This document shows positions 6,851 through 12,191 of a stretch of DNA of 12,191 bases, piece after piece. The translations under genes and the position numbers were made by a program. Position 1 is the stretch's first letter; each line of letters starts with the position of its first letter. The stretch is from Burkholderiaceae bacterium. GTDB lineage: Bacteria; Pseudomonadota; Gammaproteobacteria; Burkholderiales; Burkholderiaceae_C. Below the pieces are notes generated by a model that was not told the origin of the DNA, ran no database searches, and saw only the letters and a list, made by a program, of their open reading frames with translations. The stretch is from contig JAIRRE010000067.1 in NCBI GenBank assembly GCA_031256125.1, forward strand, positions 1 through 12,191, written 5' to 3'.

Positions 6851-6851
6851 C

Positions 6852-6954
6852 CTGGTGTACTGTCTCGCAAATATCTCCACATGAAATCACGCTTTTCCCT
6901 GACGCGAAATTCATCAATTTTATTTTGTTCAGCCATTTGCAAGACAGCACACTA
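6852..6954. repeat. Imperfect 21-bp inverted repeat flanking 61 bases
   Basis: The left arm (6852-6872) and the reverse complement of the right arm (6934-6954 region, matching from 6935) agree at 18 of 21 positions; the core TGTACTGTCTCGCAAAT at 6856-6872 pairs with ATTTGCAAGACAGCACA. All three differences are transitions. The arms enclose A+T-rich sequence with no recognisable gene. No target-site duplication is obvious at the edges, and no T-tract follows either arm, so neither a mobile element nor a standard terminator is proven. It sits between the convergent 3' ends of dprE2 and the HARE/GIY-YIG gene and could be a bidirectional 3'-end structure or the remnant of a small non-autonomous element. 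Confidence 0.6.
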
Positions 6955-7093
6955 GAAACAGCTATTGGGCACATCAAGAGAATGTCGTCGGACATAGAAA
7001 TTTTCAGGCAGAATATTGACGGCCACCTTGGCCAGCATGGCTGCGCTCTTTGTCGCAAGGAATCCTTTATTCACCATGTTCCGAGAAGCCCAA
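6955..7093. other. Intergenic A+T-rich remainder between convergent genes
   Basis: No gene is recognised here. It contains overlapping short hairpins (GGCCA at 7021-7025 with TGGCC at 7029-7033, and GCCA/TGGC just after) that lack T-tracts. A 41-codon minus-strand reading frame (7077 to 6952) starts 16 bases after the nuclease gene stop, but its product resembles nothing known to me. The base composition matches the neighbouring nuclease gene rather than dprE2, so this gap probably arrived with that gene. Confidence 0.4.
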
Positions 7094-7891
7094 CTACAGT
7101 TTTTTAAGTGCTGCCTCAAGAGAAGTTCTTATTTTATTTTTTTGAATTTCAGGATCTTCATATTGAGTGAATTCGACACGTGAAAGATCGTCGCCGCGTT
7201 TGCGATTTTGTCGAGGCTCCAATGCCTCAATCAAAATAGCCTCAAGGGTTGGAATAATTTTTGTCGATTCATAATTAGAAGGGAAATCCCCTAATTGTCC
7301 ATTTTCCAATACAGGTAACAAACCAAACCATGAAAACCGATCCCACCGTACAGCCAGCCTATCCAAGGTGTGTTCATACAAACGCCGTCCCAAAGGACGA
7401 TCCGTCGTTCGCCCGATATAAATCACTTCCCGACTATCATAGAGCAAATAAATTCCTAATTGTTTATTGAAATCTACTGGAGTAGTCGAACCCAATTGTT
7501 GTACACCCAACAATTTAGGTGAGTAATTCCATTGAATTGCATTTCTTTGCCAAAACATACCAAACGAAGTAATAATGGCATATTGATCCTCATCATCTTC
7601 GGATGCTTCGATGGGTGGCGTCAATTTTCCCTCGACCATTGGTACTGCCTCCCTGGTTGCAGAACTCAACCCGAATGTTCCTTTGGTCACACGGATATAA
7701 GGCGATGATGCCCCATCGTGTTTAATCGAACAAGAAATTTGTGCATTGACGGTCGCAGCAGGCGTGGCGCCAAGATTCTTTCTTAACTGATCCGAAATTA
7801 TCTTTTCAGCTATTTCGTTGTAATGAAGTGGCACAGGAGAGGCAGCAAGCACCTTGTCAATCGCCTCACGCCAAGTCAACTCTTTAGCCAT
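7094..7891 (-). CDS. HARE-HTH domain protein with GIY-YIG nuclease domain
   Basis: A 265-residue two-domain protein. Residues about 4-75 (LTWREAIDKVLAASPVPLHY onward, ending YIRVTKGTFGL) form a HARE-HTH winged-helix-like domain, found in restriction-linked and DNA-binding proteins. After an acidic linker at about 95-103, the C-terminal part has a GIY-YIG nuclease core: GIY at 146-148, YIG at 158-160, R161, RRLYEH at 169-174, and E217 in PTLEAILIEAL followed by P-R-Q-N-R-K-R-G, the usual place of the metal-binding Glu. All expected catalytic residues seem present. ATG 7891 is chosen because GGAGG lies five bases before it; a GTG at 7909 would overlap guaB. The gene is much richer in A+T than its neighbours, which suggests horizontal acquisition. 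It follows guaB by 14 bases and may be read from the guaB transcript. Whether it acts in defence, repair or mobility is unknown. Confidence 0.85.
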   Translation of the reverse strand: MAKELTWREAIDKVLAASPVPLHYNEIAEKIISDQLRKNLGATPAATVNAQISCSIKHDGASSPYIRVTKGTFGLSSATREAVPMVEGKLTPPIEASEDDEDQYAIITSFGMFWQRNAIQWNYSPKLLGVQQLGSTTPVDFNKQLGIYLLYDSREVIYIGRTTDRPLGRRLYEHTLDRLAVRWDRFSWFGLLPVLENGQLGDFPSNYESTKIIPTLEAILIEALEPRQNRKRGDDLSRVEFTQYEDPEIQKNKIRTSLEAALKKL

Positions 7892-7896
7892 GAATG

Positions 7897-7901
7897 CCTC
7901 C
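7897..7901 (-). promoter_or_regulatory. Shine-Dalgarno GGAGG deciding the start of the HARE/GIY-YIG gene
   Basis: GGAGG lies five bases upstream of ATG 7891 and just after the guaB stop (7906-7908). It favours this ATG over the in-frame GTG at 7909, which would add six residues and overlap guaB. Confidence 0.75.
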
Positions 7902-7905
7902 AACT

Positions 7906-9468
<1,563 letters not shown>

Positions 9469-9993
9469 TTACAAAATTGCTTTCCGTGATTCGATCGCGG
9501 CGCGCAGAATTTCAAGCTTCTGGCTCACCGCCGGGAGATCGGCGCCGGTACGCGCCAGTTCCCGTAACTGCAAGGCTTGGCCCGCCATCGCCTCATCGGC
9601 GGCCATGAGGCGCGGGAGAAACTCGCGTTCGGCGCGGTGTCGCAACCACGTCGAGTCATTCTCTGGAACCGGCAAATGCCGGATCAACGTTTCGATCGCC
9701 TCGATGTCGCGGCTGACCTGTTCGACCTGCGCAATTTGGGCGCGCTCCTGTGCTCCCGGAAAGGGCACTTCGCGGCTCGGCGTGGGAATCAGGCGGCGGA
9801 TGGCCGCTGCCCGGCTACCCAGGGCGGCCCGCGAATCGCCCAGCAGCCCGCATACGCCATTGCGGATGAGCAGATCATCGGCCCGATCCTTGTTTTCCTG
9901 CCGATAGGCGTTGTACCCCCAGCCGGTGTAAAGATTGATAACCAGCGCCTTGAGTGCACCGGCATCGTCAATCGGGTTTGGTGTGGTTGTCAT
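9469..9993 (-). CDS. Unrecognised 174-residue helical protein next to SPFH gene
   Basis: I do not recognise this protein. It has no signal peptide or membrane segment. Residues 1-10 are polar, 11-50 contain an aromatic patch (INLYTGWGYNAY at 19-30), 54-72 are rich in Ala and Arg, and about 82-174 look mainly alpha-helical with charged heptad-like stretches (QVEQVSRDIEAIETLIRHL; AVSQKLEILRAAIESRK), so a coiled-coil or helical bundle is plausible. ATG 9993 is preceded by GGA six bases upstream. An in-frame ATG at 10029 would add 12 residues but lies in the loop of a strong hairpin. It follows the SPFH gene by 57 bases on the same strand, suggesting that the two work together. Base composition and codon use match the surrounding chromosome, so it is probably a real gene. 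Confidence 0.75.
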   Translation of the reverse strand: MTTTPNPIDDAGALKALVINLYTGWGYNAYRQENKDRADDLLIRNGVCGLLGDSRAALGSRAAAIRRLIPTPSREVPFPGAQERAQIAQVEQVSRDIEAIETLIRHLPVPENDSTWLRHRAEREFLPRLMAADEAMAGQALQLRELARTGADLPAVSQKLEILRAAIESRKAIL

Positions 9994-10016
9994 GGTTGAT
10001 CCAGACTGCTTGCGTG

Positions 10017-10037
10017 GCGAGCCGCGCATCGGCTCGC
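10017..10037. promoter_or_regulatory. Strong intercistronic hairpin between SPFH gene and downstream gene
   Basis: GCGAGCCG (10017-10024) and CGGCTCGC (10030-10037) are perfect 8-bp arms with a 5-base loop, and seven of eight pairs are G-C. It lies 13 bases after the SPFH stop. No T-tract follows on the minus strand, so it may stabilise the upstream message, cause partial attenuation, or control initiation: the alternative ATG of the next gene (10029-10027) is inside the loop. Confidence 0.55.
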
Positions 10038-10050
10038 TGCCATCAGAATG

Positions 10051-10905
10051 TTATTTTTTCGTCAATCCGGCGATACTGCCAGCGTCAACCGTTCCCAGCG
10101 TGCCGCCGCCAATCTGAAACGGCATTCCGGCGGCGGCATTCGGTGCGGATACCAAACCTTTGTCGGCCATCTTCAGCGCCAGATACATCCGGGCGGACTC
10201 AATTTCCGACATGCCGAAAGCCCGCAGCGAAATCAGCTCGCGCATCCGCGCGTCCTGCGGCATGATGAGCACCTTCACGTCGTTCAGATGCACGCCGTAG
10301 ATGTCGAGAAAATCGCCCAGATGGCCCTTGGCGAGGTCGATAATGTCGTGAATGTGCTCGTTGACCTGTTCCATCGGCGTGATCTGGACAATCTGATTGA
10401 TCGCCTGCTCGATGACCGGCCCCGCATAGGCCGTCAATTCCGCGATGGGAATCCGCTCACCGGCAAACGGCATGTGCGTGATGAGCTTGACGGCATCGTC
10501 CTTGGTGTCGATATGGACGTAGTAATCGACCGTGTATTCCATGATCGCCATCTCTTTGGATGTGGCGATACCCTTGTTCTGGGCCAGCAGCTTGCTGCGC
10601 TGGACATAGATGGCCTCGTACTGCCACGGCGAGTTTCCGCCGAAAAAGCCTTGCACGATATTGCCCAGAATCGGCTTGTCCGGCGTAATGATTTGATGCT
10701 GGCCGGTTTCATACACGTCCAGCACCGCACCGCGGCTTTTCAAGACGCAAAAATGGTTGGATTCGACGGTCAGGAGGGAACCTGACACGATACTGTTATC
10801 GGGATACTTCCAGGCCAGCGTATCCAGACCCATCACATCGCGGCCTTGATTGTCCAGCGTGCTGATAACTTGCCGCTGCAAGGCGCCACCTTGTCCGAAT
10901 GCCAT
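10051..10905 (-). CDS. SPFH/Band-7 domain protein (COG4260-like, YdjI-like)
   Basis: A 284-residue protein of the SPFH (stomatin/prohibitin/flotillin/HflK) superfamily, in the branch sometimes labelled 'virion core protein'. The SPFH core spans about 28-235: WKYPDNSIVSGSLLTVESN and VLDVYETGQHQIITPDKPIL at the beginning, YTVDYYVHIDTKDDAVKLI in the middle, then a long helical part ending in ISLRAFGMSEIESARMYLALK. There is no obvious N-terminal membrane helix, as usual in this branch, and the C-terminal zinc ribbon of many COG4260 proteins is missing; instead there is a short Gly/Ala-rich tail. Related proteins such as B. subtilis YdjI bind membranes and recruit PspA-type proteins. ATG 10905 has GGAAAG seven bases upstream. 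The unrecognised gene downstream is probably its partner. Family well supported; cellular role unknown. Confidence 0.85.
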   Translation of the reverse strand: MAFGQGGALQRQVISTLDNQGRDVMGLDTLAWKYPDNSIVSGSLLTVESNHFCVLKSRGAVLDVYETGQHQIITPDKPILGNIVQGFFGGNSPWQYEAIYVQRSKLLAQNKGIATSKEMAIMEYTVDYYVHIDTKDDAVKLITHMPFAGERIPIAELTAYAGPVIEQAINQIVQITPMEQVNEHIHDIIDLAKGHLGDFLDIYGVHLNDVKVLIMPQDARMRELISLRAFGMSEIESARMYLALKMADKGLVSAPNAAAGMPFQIGGGTLGTVDAGSIAGLTKK

Positions 10906-10934
10906 ATATTTTCTTTCCAGATTAAAGCGTCCGC

Positions 10935-10940
10935 ACTATA
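10935..10940 (-). promoter_or_regulatory. Possible -10 hexamer for the SPFH gene
   Basis: TATAGT on the minus strand, 29 bases before the SPFH ATG, matches five of six bases of the sigma-70 -10 consensus. No good -35 is present at 16-18 bases, so the call is weak. Confidence 0.25.
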
Positions 10941-11131
10941 GACCGGCGGCCAATGCCGTGACTAAAAAATAGCCACTCCAAGATGATCTCACAAGTCAAT
11001 GCCTGCGTCATTCATTTTTTTGCAAATCGGCAGTACGCTAACACCCTGCATCGCCGGAGGCACATTGCCGATGGCGGTCATCCGCAAGGCGCGTTCACGC
11101 CTCGGGCAATGCCGCACGGCACAGATCGAAC

Positions 11132-11137
11132 TATGAT
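11132..11137 (+). promoter_or_regulatory. Possible -10 hexamer for the GMC oxidoreductase gene
   Basis: TATGAT lies 32 bases before the ATG at 11170, at a plausible distance for a short leader. No recognisable -35 is found at the expected spacing. The rest of the 264-base gap (10906-11169) shows no gene, only weak repeats such as ATTGCC/GGCAAT. Confidence 0.25.
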
Positions 11138-11169
11138 GGCCTTTCACGGATATTCGAGGAGACAACGCC

Positions 11170-12191
11170 ATGAACGAGACCCGTTGCGATTACCTGGTTA
11201 TCGGCGCAGGCACGGCGGGGGCGTTGATGGCCAACCGCCTGAGCGCCGATGCGCGCCGCCGCGTGTTGTTGATCGAAGCTGGTGGTAAGGATGACTACCT
11301 GTGGATTCATATCCCTGTCGGCTATCTGTACTGCATCGGCAACCCGCGCACCGACTGGCTCTATCAGACTGAACCGGACGCGGGGTTGAACGGACGGCAA
11401 CTGCGTTACCCGCGCGGTAAAACGCTGGGCGGCAGCTCCAGTATCAACGGCATGATTTACATGCGCGGCCAGTCGCGCGATTACGACCAGTGGGCCACGC
11501 ACACCGGCGATGAAACCTGGCGCTGGGATAACGTACTGCCCGTTTTCAAGCAGCATGAAAACCATTGGCTGGGCGACGCGGGGCAGTCCCCGGACGCTGA
11601 ATTTGCCCGCTTCCACGGCCACGGCGGCGAGTGGCGGGTGGAGCCGCAGCGTTTGCGCTGGGACATTCTGGACGCCTTCGCCACCGCCTGCGAGCAGGCC
11701 GGCATACCGCGCAGCGCGGACTTCAATCGCGGCAACAACGAAGGCGTGGGGTATTTCCAGGTCAACCAGAAACGCGGCTGGCGCTGGAACAGCGCCCGCG
11801 CTTTTTTGCGGCCCGCTTGCCAGGAGCGGCCCAACTTTACTTTGTGGACTGGCGCGCAAGTCATGCGCTTGCTGATCGAGCGCGACAGCGGCGGCGCGTT
11901 GCGCTGCACCGGCGCGCAGGTGTGGACTGGCGGCGAGATGGTCTCGGTACATGCCGCCGCCGAGGTATTGCTGTGCGCGGGCAGCATAGGTTCGCCGCAA
12001 TTGCTGCAACTTTCCGGCATCGGCCCTGGCGCGCTACTGGCTCAACACGGCATCGAAATCGCGGCGGATTTGCCCGGCGTGGGCGAAAACCTGCAAGACC
12101 ATTTGCAGATCCGCGCGGTTTACAAGATCCAGGGCGCGCCCACGCTCAATGTGCTGGCCAATTCCTGGCTGGGCAAGGCGCGCATCGGGCT
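11170..12191 (+). CDS. GMC family FAD oxidoreductase (choline/alcohol dehydrogenase-like), 3' end outside window
   Basis: The first 340 residues of a glucose-methanol-choline family flavoprotein; complete members have about 530-560, so roughly 60 percent is visible. The Rossmann motif VIGAGTAG has G12, G14 and G17, with E36 after RRVLLI as the ribose-binding acid. The first GMC signature (GKTLGGSSSING at 83-94, then MIYMRGQ) and the second (GSIGSPQLLQLSGIG at 271-285) are both present, followed by LPGVGENLQDHL. The catalytic C-terminal His/Asn region lies beyond the window. ATG 11170 has GAGGAG eight bases upstream. The gene is divergent from the SPFH gene. BetA-type choline dehydrogenase and AlkJ-type alcohol dehydrogenase share these features, so the substrate cannot be assigned. 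No betaine aldehyde dehydrogenase or BetI-like regulator is next to it in the visible part. Confidence 0.94.
   Translation, partial: MNETRCDYLVIGAGTAGALMANRLSADARRRVLLIEAGGKDDYLWIHIPVGYLYCIGNPRTDWLYQTEPDAGLNGRQLRYPRGKTLGGSSSINGMIYMRGQSRDYDQWATHTGDETWRWDNVLPVFKQHENHWLGDAGQSPDAEFARFHGHGGEWRVEPQRLRWDILDAFATACEQAGIPRSADFNRGNNEGVGYFQVNQKRGWRWNSARAFLRPACQERPNFTLWTGAQVMRLLIERDSGGALRCTGAQVWTGGEMVSVHAAAEVLLCAGSIGSPQLLQLSGIGPGALLAQHGIEIAADLPGVGENLQDHLQIRAVYKIQGAPTLNVLANSWLGKARIG

Noticed and set aside
7021..7041. Overlapping GGCCA/TGGCC and GCCA/TGGC hairpins as a terminator
   Set aside because: The stems are 4-5 bp and no T-tract follows on either strand.
6952..7077. 41-codon minus-strand reading frame after the nuclease gene
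   Set aside because: It has no recognisable product or strong Shine-Dalgarno, and its stop falls inside the inverted repeat; chance cannot be excluded.

Overview
The window is G+C-rich, densely packed bacterial chromosome, most likely from a Gram-negative betaproteobacterium (possibly a gammaproteobacterium). This rests on the style of the MurJ and IMP dehydrogenase proteins and on the codon usage; no rRNA or other direct marker is present. One stretch (about 6851-7890) is clearly poorer in G+C: a sample at 7141-7200 has 25 G+C of 60, against 40 of 60 at 5041-5100 in dprE1.

Layout. (1) 2-1334, + strand: the end of one and all of a second inner-membrane permease of a dipeptide/oligopeptide/nickel-type ABC importer. 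(2) 1347-4263, - strand: a UbiA-family prenyltransferase resembling decaprenyl-phosphate phosphoribosyltransferase, a DUF212 'divergent PAP2' membrane protein and murJ, closely spaced in that order of transcription. (3) 4292-6850, + strand, divergent from (2) across only 28 A+T-rich bases: a GtrA-family membrane protein, a DprE1-like flavoprotein and a DprE2-like short-chain dehydrogenase. (4) 6851-7093: a gene-free gap holding an imperfect 21-bp inverted repeat. (5) 7094-10905, - strand: an SPFH/Band-7 protein, an unrecognised small protein, guaB, and an A+T-rich HARE-HTH/GIY-YIG nuclease gene placed 14 bases after guaB. (6) 10906-11169: a 264-base gap with only weak promoter-like sequence. 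(7) 11170 to the end, + strand: the first 340 codons of a GMC-family flavoprotein oxidoreductase.

The most coherent system is regions 2 and 3. Together they encode what looks like a complete route from PRPP and a polyprenyl phosphate to polyprenyl-phosphoryl-D-arabinofuranose: UbiA-like transferase (5-phosphoribosyl lipid), DUF212 protein (inferred phosphatase), and DprE1 plus DprE2 (2'-epimerisation of ribose to arabinose). A GtrA protein, and perhaps the neighbouring MOP-family flippase, could act on the lipid product. The order gtrA-dprE1-dprE2 is the same as Rv3789-Rv3790-Rv3791 of Mycobacterium tuberculosis, and ubiA next to a PAP2-type gene mirrors Rv3806c-Rv3807c. No arabinosyltransferase is in the window, so the acceptor of the arabinose is unknown.

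No tRNA, rRNA, CRISPR array, intact insertion sequence or origin was seen. No gene-free stretch exceeds 300 bases.
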